Positions 27,419 through 36,161 are shown, numbered from the stretch's first letter. The stretch: DNA of 64,000 nt from Solidesulfovibrio magneticus RS-1 (GCF_000010665.1 NC_012796.1:5170001-5234000); one strand, 5' to 3'. Program-made: numbers and translations. The notes: generated by a model from the letters alone, not told the origin.

Positions 27419-28383
27419 GAAGCTCCTTGGGTTTCGATTGCATAGGAAGCGGCCAGGGCGTCGAACAGGTCCAGGCCCCGGCGCAGGCGCTCGGCGTCGT
27501 CGCGGCAAACGGCGCACAGGCCGTCCAGCAGCCGGCGCACTCCGGCGGTTTCGGGGGGAGCGGTCTCGAAGTCGCCCAGGTCCACGGCCCGGATGACGGC
27601 GGCCAGCCGGTCGCAGGCCACGGCCTCCAGGCCAAACGCCTGGCGCATGACCTCGAAGGTGATGCGCGGCCCGACATGGGTGAAGGGCGCGCCGGCCATG
27701 TCGAAGGCCACGGCCTGGGGCGGGAGGTCGTCCAGGGTGTCGGCGTAGGCGATGGCCGCCTCGGGGTCGATGCCGCGCCGCACCAGCCAAAACGAGGCCA
27801 GCCGATCCACGTACAGCCCCGGCCGGGTGACCCACAGCCGGCCCCGGTAGGCGGCGGGATCGCAAGGCGCGATGGCCGTCTCCTCGGAGGCGGACCCCGC
27901 CGCGCCGGCCAGCCGGGCGGCCAGAGCGCCCAGCAAGCCGGCCACCACCGGCCCGCCGGGCGCGTCGAAAAAGTCGATGGCCCGCTCGGCCTCATGCCGC
28001 CGGGTCAGGCGACGCAGCTTGGCAGCCGTTTCCTTGTCGTCCAAGGTTTCGGCGGCCAGGGCGGCCCGGGCCTCGGCGGCAAGCTGGGCGTAGGCCTCGT
28101 CGCGGGCCTTGCGAAAAACCGCCACAACCGCCTCGTGGGCCATGTTGGCAATGTCGGGACAGGCGAAAAACACCGCTTCGCCGCCGCCCTGCTCCACTTC
28201 GCCGGCCAGCCAGGTCAGCTGCTCATGAAGTTCCGGCGACCAGGGCAGCACGTACAGCCCCCCCTTGAGCGAGGCCGCCCCGAGCCCGGCCAGTCGCCGC
28301 AGGGTCCGCACCCGGCCGGACTGCCGGCTGGCCGGTTGGGAAAAGGAAAAGACCAACCATGTTTTGTTACACATGGCTTTCAT
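27415..28383 (-). CDS. chrB: Chromate resistance protein ChrB-like
   Basis: 322 residues. The N-terminal region (WLVFSFSQPAS...RVRTLRRLAGLGAASLKGGLYVLP) and the C-terminal region (RGRLWVTRPGLYVDRLASFWLVRRGID, ITFEVMRQAFG) match the ChrB N and C domains. ChrB regulates or assists chromate efflux by ChrA; no chrA gene is present in this window. The start is uncertain between ATG 28383 and ATG 28374, neither with a strong ribosome site. A TTGACT box on the minus strand (28403-28408) could be a -35 element very close to the start. It heads the leftward run of chrB, ferredoxin-domain protein and MFS genes. Confidence 0.85.
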   Translation of the reverse strand: MKAMCNKTWLVFSFSQPASRQSGRVRTLRRLAGLGAASLKGGLYVLPWSPELHEQLTWLAGEVEQGGGEAVFFACPDIANMAHEAVVAVFRKARDEAYAQLAAEARAALAAETLDDKETAAKLRRLTRRHEAERAIDFFDAPGGPVVAGLLGALAARLAGAAGSASEETAIAPCDPAAYRGRLWVTRPGLYVDRLASFWLVRRGIDPEAAIAYADTLDDLPPQAVAFDMAGAPFTHVGPRITFEVMRQAFGLEAVACDRLAAVIRAVDLGDFETAPPETAGVRRLLDGLCAVCRDDAERLRRGLDLFDALAASYAIETQGAS

Positions 28384-28497
28384 CTAGATACATCTGTTAC
28401 AAAGTCAAGATTCTTTCGATGAGGCAAGCGAGAATCTTCCGGTTCAGGGCCGGCCGGCGACGCTTTCCAGGCGCAAGCGGCCATGGTAGGGGGCGCG

Positions 28498-29655
28498 ATG
28501 TCAAATACGCCGGGGCGACCGCCCTTTCTCCCGGGCCTTGGCGGACTGCGCGGGCTGGCCGCCCTGGCTGTGCTGGTGGGCCACGGCGTGGCCTGGCTCA
28601 CGCCGCTGCCGCAAACTCCCGACCTCTATGAACCCTTCGCCCGACTCACCCGGTGCGGACTGTCGGCCTTTTTCGTGCTGTCGGGATTTGTGCTGGCCTA
28701 CAACCACAGCGCGGCCATGGCCGCCGGGGAGCTGCCCTTTGGGCGCTTCGCCATAGCCCGGCTGGCCCGGCTCTATCCGGTCTATCTGCTGACGCTGGGG
28801 CTGGCGGCCGGGCTGGCCCTGCTCAAGCACGGCCCAGGCTCCTTTGGCGGGCCGGGCCATTTGCTGGCCTTTGCCAGCCTCACCCAGACCTGGTTTCTCG
28901 TGCCGGGCTGGCCTCAGATTTTTCCCCTGGCCTGGGCCGTGAGCGTGGAAGTCTTTTTCTACCTGGCTTTCCCGGCCACGGCTTGGCTCTTAGCCCGGGC
29001 GCGCACGCCCCGGGCGGCCCTGGGCCTTATCCTGGCCGCCTTGGCCCTGGCCCTGGCCCTGGACGGGCTCGGCGCGCGCCTGTGGCCCCAGCTCTTCACC
29101 GCCTACGCCGCCCGCCACCCCGAATGGGCCGGCACGCCCGGCGAACTGGCCGCCCTGCTCTTTCAGTGGCTCTTCTATTCGAGTCCGTATCTGCGGATTT
29201 TCGAGTGGCTCATGGGCGCGGCGGCGGCCCGCTTTTTTCTCTTGAAGCCGCAGGCCCCGGCAAACCTCGACATCGTCGCCGCCCTGAGCCTGGCCGGCCT
29301 GCTGGTCGTGCCCCTGCCCCAGGACAGCTTCTTTCTCCAGATCGTGGCCCAAAACGTGCTCTACGCGCCTTTTTTGACCGCCCTGCTCCTGGCCTTGGCC
29401 GCCCGGCCCCGGGCCTTTCTGTCCGCCCGCCGCCTGGACGCGGTCAGCGCCGCGAGCTTGTCGATCTACCTCGTCCAGACCTGGACGCTGGGCGTCTTTG
29501 CCGGCCCGCCGGAAACAGGCTGGCCCGAAGCCCTGCTCCGCCTGGCCGCCGGCCTTCTCGCCACCCTTTGCGTCGGTCTGGTTGTCGCACGCTGCATCGA
29601 ACATCCCGCGGCGCGGCGGATACTGGCGAAGCGTCCGCAGCGTCCGGGGGCCTAA
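28498..29655 (+). CDS. Acyltransferase 3 family membrane protein
   Basis: 385 residues, about 10 hydrophobic segments. The start (LPGLGGLRGLAALAVLVGHG) carries the R-G-x-A...H signature of the acyltransferase-3 family, which transfers acetyl or similar groups to extracellular polysaccharides, peptidoglycan or lipids. The middle motif AVSVEVFFYLAFP, with the E-x-x-F-Y-L pattern, is also typical. The acceptor is unknown. GGGGG precedes the ATG. The stop codon TAA forms the loop of a 13-bp palindrome (repeat copy c). Confidence 0.9.
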   Translation: MSNTPGRPPFLPGLGGLRGLAALAVLVGHGVAWLTPLPQTPDLYEPFARLTRCGLSAFFVLSGFVLAYNHSAAMAAGELPFGRFAIARLARLYPVYLLTLGLAAGLALLKHGPGSFGGPGHLLAFASLTQTWFLVPGWPQIFPLAWAVSVEVFFYLAFPATAWLLARARTPRAALGLILAALALALALDGLGARLWPQLFTAYAARHPEWAGTPGELAALLFQWLFYSSPYLRIFEWLMGAAAARFFLLKPQAPANLDIVAALSLAGLLVVPLPQDSFFLQIVAQNVLYAPFLTALLLALAARPRAFLSARRLDAVSAASLSIYLVQTWTLGVFAGPPETGWPEALLRLAAGLLATLCVGLVVARCIEHPAARRILAKRPQRPGA

Positions 29656-29668
29656 GGCCCCCGGACGC
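29640..29668. repeat. GC-rich dispersed repeat, copy c, acting as terminator with stop codon in the loop
   Basis: Perfect 13-bp arms (29640-29652 and 29656-29668) around TAA, which is the stop codon of the acyltransferase gene. Same GGGGGCCTnAGGCCCCC core as copies d, f and j, but without the CCGGAGGCATC side. Confidence 0.75.
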
Positions 29669-29813
29669 CCGTATGGCATTGTGCTTGGCAGGGAGTGGCG
29701 CGCTGTCGGCCGGACGGCCAAAGCGGGCGTGGAGGGGACGGGCCGGCTTCGCGTCCTGGGCCTGAGGCTTCCGGACGCCTCGCCTGAGCCGCCCGCTTCC
29801 GTGAGGCCTGTGC

Positions 29814-31100
29814 CTACTGCCGGGCCTTTTTGCCGGTCGGCGGCGGCGCGTCGGTCTGGGTGGCGAAAAAGCCGCTGCTGTAGGCCATGGCCTCGCTGGC
29901 GCAGACCTTGACCGCGTCGAGTTCCAGCCCAAGTTGCCGGGTCAGGTCGGCCAGGCGCGGCCAATCCGCGTCCTCAATGCACTCGGCCAAGTCGAGCAGG
30001 GGCTGGTATTCGTTCTGGGCGTCGCGGCGTAGGGCCGACTTGAGCTTTTCATCCAGCGGCAGATGCTCGGCCACCTGCCGCATGGGCAGGCCCAGGATGG
30101 CGTCAAGCAGGGAAAAAAGCCCGAGCAGAAAGAGCGTTCCCGGGTTGAAGTCCCAGAAATCGTAGCGGGTGGTGACAAGCTCCAGGAGTCTGGCCCGCTG
30201 CAAGGACAGCTCGGCCAGCTCGCGCGGCATGTCGCCGCCCTGGGCCATGTCGGCCAAAAGCACCGCCCGCAGCCAGTTGCGGATCTTGATGCTGCCAAGG
30301 ATCATGATGGCCTGCTTGATGGACTGGATTTTTTGCGGCAGGCCGAAGGCGGCGCTGTTGAGGTAGGACAGCAGCCGAAAGCTCACGGACACGTCGGCGG
30401 AAATGGCCTCGGCCAGGGCGTCCACGTCCGGGTCCTCGGATTCGATGAGTCGCAAAAGCTGGAAGCGGCTCATCTGGTGGGAGGTGAGCTTGCGCTCGGA
30501 CACCAGCTCCGGTTCCTTGAAAAAACGGCCCTGGAACACGGCGAATCCGGCGGCCTTGAGTTTTTCAAAGGTATCGAGGCTGCCCACCCGGGAGGCCCAC
30601 AGCAGGGCCTTGCCGCCCTTATTGCGGGCGGCGATGGGGGTCGGGTCGTCGGCGCCGCCCGCATCGAAGCACCACACGTCGGCCAGGGCGGCCAGTTCGG
30701 CCAGATCGGGCTGGCCGGCGCCCACGTCCACGGCCAGGCTGTAGCCGTCGGCTCGAAGCCGGGCGGCCAGCTCGACGACCTCCCTGGGCCGCGAGGCCTG
30801 GCCCACGAATTTCACCACGCCGTGGGCCGGCGGCAGGGCATAGGGGGCCTGGGCCAGGAAGCCGACCTCATCAAAGGGCACGGCCACTTTCTTGCCGCGC
30901 TCCACGGCGCTTTGCACGCCCATATAGGAGGTGGAGGCCAGGGAGCCGGCCAGATGCTCCTGGTCGGCGAAGCAGGCCAGGGCCGAGCAGGCGTCCGCGC
31001 CGCCCTGGATCTCGTAGCCCCACAGCTTGCGTTTGACGTCGAACAGGGCCTGCTTGGTGAAGAAAAACGGGCTGGCGCCGGATTGGCCGTTGTCGCTCAT
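29814..31100 (-). CDS. EAL-HDOD (YuxH-type) signalling protein
   Basis: 428 residues. The N-terminal region (about 10-210) aligns in pattern with EAL-like domains (FTKQALFDVKRKLWGYEIQ; FFKEPEL near its end), but the catalytic EAL and metal-binding acidic residues are not visible, so c-di-GMP hydrolysis is unlikely. An HDOD domain follows (about 205-400; ISADVSVSFRLLSYLNSAAF, IMILGSIKIRNWLR). Such proteins usually bind rather than degrade signals. Start at MSDNGQS, with GGGG 7 nt upstream. It is transcribed alone. Confidence 0.85.
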   Translation of the reverse strand: MSDNGQSGASPFFFTKQALFDVKRKLWGYEIQGGADACSALACFADQEHLAGSLASTSYMGVQSAVERGKKVAVPFDEVGFLAQAPYALPPAHGVVKFVGQASRPREVVELAARLRADGYSLAVDVGAGQPDLAELAALADVWCFDAGGADDPTPIAARNKGGKALLWASRVGSLDTFEKLKAAGFAVFQGRFFKEPELVSERKLTSHQMSRFQLLRLIESEDPDVDALAEAISADVSVSFRLLSYLNSAAFGLPQKIQSIKQAIMILGSIKIRNWLRAVLLADMAQGGDMPRELAELSLQRARLLELVTTRYDFWDFNPGTLFLLGLFSLLDAILGLPMRQVAEHLPLDEKLKSALRRDAQNEYQPLLDLAECIEDADWPRLADLTRQLGLELDAVKVCASEAMAYSSGFFATQTDAPPPTGKKARQ

Positions 31101-31304
31101 GGTCGACCCCAATGCGGTTACTCGGTTGGAGGGCGGCAAGACATGGCGAGACTTTTGCCGAACATGCCCCAGCCTGGGCCGTTTGACAACGGCTTTCGCG
31201 CTCGTTGCCGGGTTGCCCAGGCCGTATTTCAGAAACAGGGGATAATACTGCGTCGCCGGATTCGGTTGCGCCAGTGGGGCGGGTGCGACGTTGCGGAAAA
31301 CGCG

Positions 31305-32711
31305 TCAGACGTCCTCACCGGCCAGGGGCAGGCGGAAGGCGAAGGCCGAGCCCCGTCCCGGCTCGCTTTCCACCTCTATGGCCACGCCGTGGGCGAAAAG
31401 CACGGCCCGCACCAGGGAAAGCCCCAGGCCCAGGCCCCGTTCGGAGCGGCTGCGGTCGGCCCGGTAGAGGCGGTCGAAAATGCGGGGCTGGTCTTCGGCG
31501 GCGATGCCCTGGCCGGTGTCGGCCACCCGCACGGCCACGAAGCGGTCTTCCCGGGCGGCGGCCACCGTCACCCGGCCGCCGGGCGGGGTGTACTTGACGG
31601 CGTTGTCGATGAGGTTGGCCAGCACCTGGCGCAGGCGGTTGGGGTCGGCCAGAACGGGCAGGGGGCCGGCGGCGGCCACGGAAAGGGCCACGCCCTTTTC
31701 CTCGGCCACGTATTCGTAGAGTTCGGCCGCCTCGGCTGCCAGCCGGGCCATGTCGGCCACTTCCAGACGCAGGCGCATGGCTCCGGTCTCGGCCTCGGAG
31801 ATGTCCATGAGCGCCCCGAGCATGGCGACCATGCGTCGGGTTTCCTCGGCGCAGTCGAGCAGGGCCTCGCGCAGCTCGGCCGGATCGTTTTTTGAGGCCA
31901 CGGCCATTTCCACGGCGGCCAGGGTCCGCGTGGCCGGGGTGCGCAGGTCGTGGGCCACGTTGTCGAGCGCCTCGCGCATCCCGGTGATGAGCGTGCGGAT
32001 CTTGTCGAGCATGGCGTTGAAAAGCCGGGCCAGTTCGCTCAGTTCGTCGCCGGCCCCGACCTCGGGCACCCGGGCGTCCATGCGGCCGGTGTCGATGGCC
32101 CGCACCGTGTCGATGAGGTCTTTTAAGGGCGTGAGCACCCGCCGGGCCAGGACGAAACCGGCGGCCAGGCCCAAAAGCGCCACCGGCAGCATGATGCCGG
32201 CGAAAATGACCCGAAACCGGGCCAGCAAGCCCTCGCGGTCGCTGGCATCCTTGCCGATGGTCACCGACCCCCCGCCGGGAAGCGCCCGGCAGCCGATTTC
32301 CGTAAGTCCCCCGTCGGGATCGGGACCCGGCACAAAGGCCCACTGCACCGACGGCCCCGGGACCAGGGGCAGGACCTCCGGCAGGGGCACGGAGTCCTCG
32401 GGCGACTGGCTGAACAGGGTGGCCCCGTCCGGGCCGGCCACCCGTAGCAGATACTCCTCGACATCAATGTTTTCCTGCTCCAGGCGCAGGAAATCGAGCA
32501 GACCGGCCAGGCCTTTTTTCTGGCTCACGGACACGTATTCCCGCAGTTTCTGGGCCATGGCCACCCGGTCGCCCTCGCGCACGGCTCCCGAGAGCAGGGA
32601 GTAGGCCAGGACGAACAGGGTCAGGGCGCTGCAGATGAAGATGCAGGAGTACAGCGCCGTCAGGCGCAGGGTGGTGGAGCGCAATAGCGGCCGGCTATTC
32701 CTTGAGAACAT
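31305..32711 (-). CDS. Sensor histidine kinase (HAMP type, OmpR-system partner)
   Basis: 468 residues. TM1 (about 17-40) and TM2 (about 168-188) enclose a periplasmic sensor of about 125 residues, followed by a HAMP domain (RRVLTPLKDLIDTVRAID). The phospho-acceptor is H254 in VAHDLRTP, with N box ANLIDNAVKYTPPGG and G boxes DTGQGI and GLGLGLS. Resembles QseC/CusS-like kinases. It overlaps its response regulator gene by 17 bases. The pair is divergent from a tiny exported peptide gene, with a phased TGTAA array between. Confidence 0.93.
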   Translation of the reverse strand: MFSRNSRPLLRSTTLRLTALYSCIFICSALTLFVLAYSLLSGAVREGDRVAMAQKLREYVSVSQKKGLAGLLDFLRLEQENIDVEEYLLRVAGPDGATLFSQSPEDSVPLPEVLPLVPGPSVQWAFVPGPDPDGGLTEIGCRALPGGGSVTIGKDASDREGLLARFRVIFAGIMLPVALLGLAAGFVLARRVLTPLKDLIDTVRAIDTGRMDARVPEVGAGDELSELARLFNAMLDKIRTLITGMREALDNVAHDLRTPATRTLAAVEMAVASKNDPAELREALLDCAEETRRMVAMLGALMDISEAETGAMRLRLEVADMARLAAEAAELYEYVAEEKGVALSVAAAGPLPVLADPNRLRQVLANLIDNAVKYTPPGGRVTVAAAREDRFVAVRVADTGQGIAAEDQPRIFDRLYRADRSRSERGLGLGLSLVRAVLFAHGVAIEVESEPGRGSAFAFRLPLAGEDV

Positions 32712-33366
32712 AGCCGACCCCGCGCAGGGTATGGAGCATCTTCCGGTCGTAGTCCCGGTCGATCTTGTTGCGCAGTCGGCAGACGAGGACGTCCACGAGA
32801 TTGGTCTGGGGATCGAAGTGGTAGTCCCAGACGTGCTCCATGATCATGGTCTTGGACAGCACCTTGCCGGGATTGCGCATGAAGTATTCAAGCAGGGCGA
32901 ACTCCCTGGGCTGGAGCTGCACGGCCGTCTCGCCCCGGGACACCTCCCGGGTGAGCAGGTTCATGGACAGCTCGCCCACGGTCAGGCGGGTGGGCTCCGA
33001 AGCGCTGGTGGAACGGCGGATCAGCGCCTGGACCCGGGCCAGGAGTTCGGCAAAGGAAAAGGGCTTGGACAGATAATCGTCGCCGCCGGTTTCAAGGCCC
33101 CGCACCCGGTCCTCCACCGACCGCTTGGCCGAAAGGATGATGATGGGGGTCATGATTTTGCGGCGGCGCAGTTCTTCAATGACCTGCAAGCCGTCCAGGC
33201 CGGGCAGCATGACGTCGATGATGGCCACGCAGTAGGGCTCGGTGGCGGCCAGATGCAGGCCGTCGGGGCCGTTTGCCGCATGGTCCACGGCAAACCCGCT
33301 CTGGCGCAGGCCGCCAAGGATGAAGGAGGCGATTTTCTCGTCGTCCTCGACGAGGAGGATGCGCAT
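32695..33366 (-). CDS. OmpR/PhoB-family response regulator
   Basis: 223 residues. The receiver domain (1-120) has acidic pocket ED/DE at 7-10, phospho-acceptor D51 in IIDVMLPGLDG, and conserved K in LSAKR. A winged-helix DNA-binding domain follows (about 125-223; LQPREFALLEYFMRNPGKVLSK, VDVLVCRLRNKID, LRGVGYVL). Start at MRILLVEDDE; the longer frame to 33456 has no receiver-like content. It precedes and overlaps the kinase gene. The 11-bp-spaced TGTAA repeats upstream fit the direct-repeat sites this family binds, so autoregulation is likely. Confidence 0.94.
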   Translation of the reverse strand: MRILLVEDDEKIASFILGGLRQSGFAVDHAANGPDGLHLAATEPYCVAIIDVMLPGLDGLQVIEELRRRKIMTPIIILSAKRSVEDRVRGLETGGDDYLSKPFSFAELLARVQALIRRSTSASEPTRLTVGELSMNLLTREVSRGETAVQLQPREFALLEYFMRNPGKVLSKTMIMEHVWDYHFDPQTNLVDVLVCRLRNKIDRDYDRKMLHTLRGVGYVLKE

Positions 33367-33504
33367 GACAGGAACGTCCTTTGCGGTGTTGGCGGCCTGG
33401 GCGAGGCTGCCCGGCCGCCGCTCTGGATGCATCGGGGTATACATAGAACTCCCCATAATGACCAGCGCCCGGCCGGGCTACGGTTTTCCAGCTTTTTTCA
33501 GATC

Positions 33505-33531
33505 TGTAATCGCCCTGTAAGGATCATGTAA
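33505..33531 (+). promoter_or_regulatory. Three TGTAA repeats spaced exactly 11 bp (putative OmpR-family operator)
   Basis: TGTAA starts at 33505, 33516 and 33527, all in the same orientation. Tandem direct repeats with 11-bp period are the usual binding mode of OmpR/PhoB regulators, one monomer per repeat. The adjacent regulator gene makes it the obvious candidate binder. Confidence 0.6.
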
Positions 33532-33562
33532 CGTACTGAAATCGTACTTTAAATTTCACTCC

Positions 33563-33578
33563 TGTAATGAACGGGTAA
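33563..33578 (+). promoter_or_regulatory. Second GTAA pair spaced 11 bp
   Basis: GTAA occurs at 33564-33567 (within TGTAA) and again at 33575-33578 (within GGGTAAG), 11 bp apart. It continues the array towards the peptide gene and may be a second operator. Confidence 0.4.
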
Positions 33579-33728
33579 GCGCCGGGAAAGGAAGACGGGC
33601 CTAGACCGTTGCCATCGACACGGCGGCTGCGGCCCCGGTCGATACGGGAGGGCCCGCGCCGAGGGAATCGTCCCGGTCGGTTGGGGGATGCCAGAAACCG
33701 CTTACCCTTTTTACAAGGAGTCCATACC

Positions 33729-33899
33729 ATGAAAAAGATCGTCATCTTCACCGTCGTGTCCTGCCTGCTCGCCACCTCCATGGCTTTCGCCGGCACCAAG
33801 AAAAAGGCCAAGAAGCCTACCAAGGACGGCAGCTACTCCGTGGTCGAGATCATGAAGGACAAGAAGAAGAACACCAAAAAGACCACCCCCGCCAACTAG
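33729..33899 (+). CDS. Tiny exported lysine-rich peptide
   Basis: 56 residues. A signal peptide (MKKIVIFTVVSCLLATSMAFA) precedes a mature part of about 35 residues with roughly one third Lys (TKKKAKKPTKDG, KDKKKNTKKTTP). No Cys. AAGGAG precedes the ATG at 8 nt, a strong site. It has its own terminator. It lies divergent from the OmpR-type two-component genes behind the phased TGTAA array, suggesting that it is the main target of that system. The function is unknown; a basic, disordered periplasmic peptide could bind anions, nucleic acid or the envelope surface. Confidence 0.8.
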   Translation: MKKIVIFTVVSCLLATSMAFAGTKKKAKKPTKDGSYSVVEIMKDKKKNTKKTTPAN

Positions 33900-33961
33900 T
33901 TTCGGCGGACCGCCAGGAGCCGACAAAGCCCTGCCTCGGCGGAAGATTTGTCGATCCACTG

Positions 33962-33994
33962 CACCCCCCCTGCGGCAATGCCGCAGGGGGGGTG
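33962..33994. terminator. 15-bp terminator hairpin between peptide gene and sfsA
   Basis: Arms 33962-33976 and 33980-33994 are perfectly complementary, with loop AAT. It serves the rightward peptide gene and probably also the convergent sfsA gene. Confidence 0.75.
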
Positions 33995-34090
33995 TTGCAT
34001 TGCGCGCCGCCGATTGCGGTTGTCGCCGCGCGCACCGGCAGGCTTGGAACCCGAAAACGGCCGTGTCGCCGGCCCTGTCGTCGCGGCCCC

Positions 34091-34825
34091 CTACCAGGCC
34101 GCCAGCGGCAACCGCTCGCCAAGCGCCACGCCGGCGGCGCTGACGGCGGCGCGGTAGGGCAGGACGAGGACGCCGGCGGCGGCGGCTTCGGCTAGCAGAT
34201 CGGCGTATTCGGGATCGATGACGGCGGCCGGGGCGAAGCAACGGCCGTCGGGGCGCTGGACGCAGTAGAAGATGGCGGCCTTGTCGCGGCCTTCCCGGGC
34301 CAGCCGGGTGAGTTCAATAAGATGTTTGCGCCCGCGTTCGGTGGCGGCGTCCGGGAACATGGCCGCGTCGTCCTCGACCATTGTCACGTTTTTGCATTCC
34401 ACGAAGCAGCGTCCGGCCGGGCCGGTGAGGAGGAAATCGAGGCGGCCGTCGGCAAAGGGCGGTTCGGGGCGGGCCGCGTCGTAGCCTATAAGCTCCGGGA
34501 TGGCCCGGGCGGCCACGGCCCGGCGCAGCAGCCGGTTGGGGGTGAGCGTATTGACCCCGACCCAGAAATCGCCGGCGAAATCCGGCACTTTCGTCATTTC
34601 CAGGGTGTAGGGCAGCCGCCGTTTGGGATTGTCGGACGTGGACAGGCCGATGGTCGCGCCCGGGCGCAGCAGCCCCAGCATGGAGCCGGTGTTGTTGGCG
34701 TGGGCGGTGATGGGGCCGTCCGGGCCTTCGGCATCGACGAGAAACCGTTTGTAGCGCCGCACGAACCGGGCTTCGAGAATGGGGCCGGGGTGGGGCAAAA
34801 CGACTCGGGTCGGTTCTCGCTCCAT
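34091..34825 (-). CDS. sfsA: SfsA family protein (sugar fermentation stimulation protein homologue)
   Basis: 244 residues, the usual SfsA length. Signature segments are AHANNTGSMLGLL, STSDNPKRRLPYTLEM, and GRLDFLL followed by CFVECKNVT. The D...ExK arrangement matches the nuclease-like (PD-D/ExK) core recognised in this family. The cellular role is not settled; SfsA was first described in maltose metabolism and binds DNA. It is divergent from the aminotransferase gene with 93 bases between. Confidence 0.95.
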   Translation of the reverse strand: MEREPTRVVLPHPGPILEARFVRRYKRFLVDAEGPDGPITAHANNTGSMLGLLRPGATIGLSTSDNPKRRLPYTLEMTKVPDFAGDFWVGVNTLTPNRLLRRAVAARAIPELIGYDAARPEPPFADGRLDFLLTGPAGRCFVECKNVTMVEDDAAMFPDAATERGRKHLIELTRLAREGRDKAAIFYCVQRPDGRCFAPAAVIDPEYADLLAEAAAAGVLVLPYRAAVSAAGVALGERLPLAAW

Positions 34826-34918
34826 GATTTACCTTCCAGGCATTATGCTTTAGAGTTCCGACCCGGCCGCGTCCGACGCGGTCCCCGCCATCAACCCCCA
34901 AGCCAAGGATTTCGGGCC

Positions 34919-36097
34919 ATGCGCACCGCGCTCCGTATGCGTCTCGTCGCCCCGTCCGCCACCCTCGGCATGGCCGCCAAGGCCGCCGATCTGCGCCGTC
35001 AGGGCAAGGCCATCCTCGACCTCTCGGCTGGCGAACCCGACTTCAACACGCCCCAGCACATCAAGGACGCCGCCAAAAAGGCCATTGACGACAATTTCAC
35101 CCGCTATACGCCGGTGCCGGGCATACCGACCCTACGCGAGGCGGTCACCGGGTATTACAAGAAAATCTACGGCGTGCCCGTGCCCAAGGAGGCGGTCATC
35201 GCCACCAACGGCGGCAAGCAGGCCCTGTATAATCTCTTCCTGGCCGTGCTCAACCCCGGCGACGAAGTGCTGGTGCCGGCCCCCTACTGGGTCAGCTACC
35301 CGGACATGATCCGTCTGGCCGGCGGCGAACCCGTGGCCGTGCCGAGCAGCCCGGAAAACGGCTTCCTCGTTACCGTGGAAGACCTTGACCGGGCGGCCAC
35401 CCCGGCCACCAGGGCCATGGTCCTCAACTCGCCCTCCAACCCCACCGGGGCCCATTACACCGCCGAACAACTCGACGCCATCATGGCGTGGGCCGTTTCC
35501 CGGGGCATCTACATCGTCTCCGACGAGATCTACGACCGCCTTGTCTACGAGCCGGCCAAGCCCGCCTCCATGGCCGGCTGCTTCGCCATGTACCCGGACA
35601 ACGTGGCCGTGGTCGGCGGCCTGGCCAAGAGCTTCGCCATGACCGGCTGGCGCATGGGCTACTGCATTGCCCATCCCGACGTCATCCGGGCCATGTCCAC
35701 CCTGCAAAGCCAGTCCACCTCCAACATCTGCTCCATCGTGCAAAAGGCGGCCATCGCGGCGCTGACCGGCCCCCTGGACTGCGTGGAGGAGATGCGCCAG
35801 GCCTTTGCCCGCCGCCGCGACCTGTGCCTGTCCATCATAAGGACCTGGGACAAGGCCTTTTGCCCCGTTCCGGCCGGCGCGTTCTACCTGTTCCCGAGCC
35901 TTTCGGCCTACTACAACGAGGCCGTGCCCAATTCCACGGCCCTGTCCGAAGCGCTTTTGACCGAAGCCGGCATCGCCACCGTCCCGGGCGTGGCCTTTGG
36001 CGAGGACCGCTGCGTGCGTCTGTCCTACGCCACCAGCGACGAAACCCTGGAAAAAGCCCTGACCAAGATGGGCGATTTCCTCAAAAACCTCGGTTAG
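34919..36097 (+). CDS. aspC: Aspartate aminotransferase (class I, subgroup I-gamma type)
   Basis: PLP enzyme of 392 residues that moves the amino group between aspartate/2-oxoglutarate and oxaloacetate/glutamate. Typical family features are LSAGEPDFNTP near the N-terminus, NSPSNPTG (substrate/PLP contact), YDRLVYE after the SDE motif, and the Schiff-base lysine in LAKSFAMTGWRMGY. The ATG follows AAGGA. Some members of this subgroup also act on aromatic amino acids or prephenate, which sequence reading alone cannot exclude. A 12-bp hairpin separates it from the downstream kinase gene. Confidence 0.93.
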   Translation: MRTALRMRLVAPSATLGMAAKAADLRRQGKAILDLSAGEPDFNTPQHIKDAAKKAIDDNFTRYTPVPGIPTLREAVTGYYKKIYGVPVPKEAVIATNGGKQALYNLFLAVLNPGDEVLVPAPYWVSYPDMIRLAGGEPVAVPSSPENGFLVTVEDLDRAATPATRAMVLNSPSNPTGAHYTAEQLDAIMAWAVSRGIYIVSDEIYDRLVYEPAKPASMAGCFAMYPDNVAVVGGLAKSFAMTGWRMGYCIAHPDVIRAMSTLQSQSTSNICSIVQKAAIAALTGPLDCVEEMRQAFARRRDLCLSIIRTWDKAFCPVPAGAFYLFPSLSAYYNEAVPNSTALSEALLTEAGIATVPGVAFGEDRCVRLSYATSDETLEKALTKMGDFLKNLG

Positions 36098-36123
36098 CCG
36101 GGCGCACAAGCCCGAAACCCCGA

Positions 36124-36151
36124 CGGCGGCCGGTCCCGCGACCGGCCGCCG
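36124..36151 (+). terminator. Hairpin between aspC and histidine kinase gene
   Basis: Perfect 12-bp arms (36124-36135, 36140-36151) with a 4-base loop, 26 bases after the aspC stop. GC-rich, no T tract, so possibly a partial terminator. Confidence 0.5.
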
Positions 36152-36161
36152 CGAGCAAGGC

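Larger units (their letters stand above)
33367..33728. promoter_or_regulatory. Divergent regulatory region between OmpR-type system and small peptide gene
   Basis: About 360 bases without a gene. It contains an AT-rich core (33485-33580) with phased TGTAA repeats, then GC-rich sequence leading to the peptide gene. It presumably serves divergent promoters for the regulator (leftward) and peptide gene (rightward). Confidence 0.6.
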
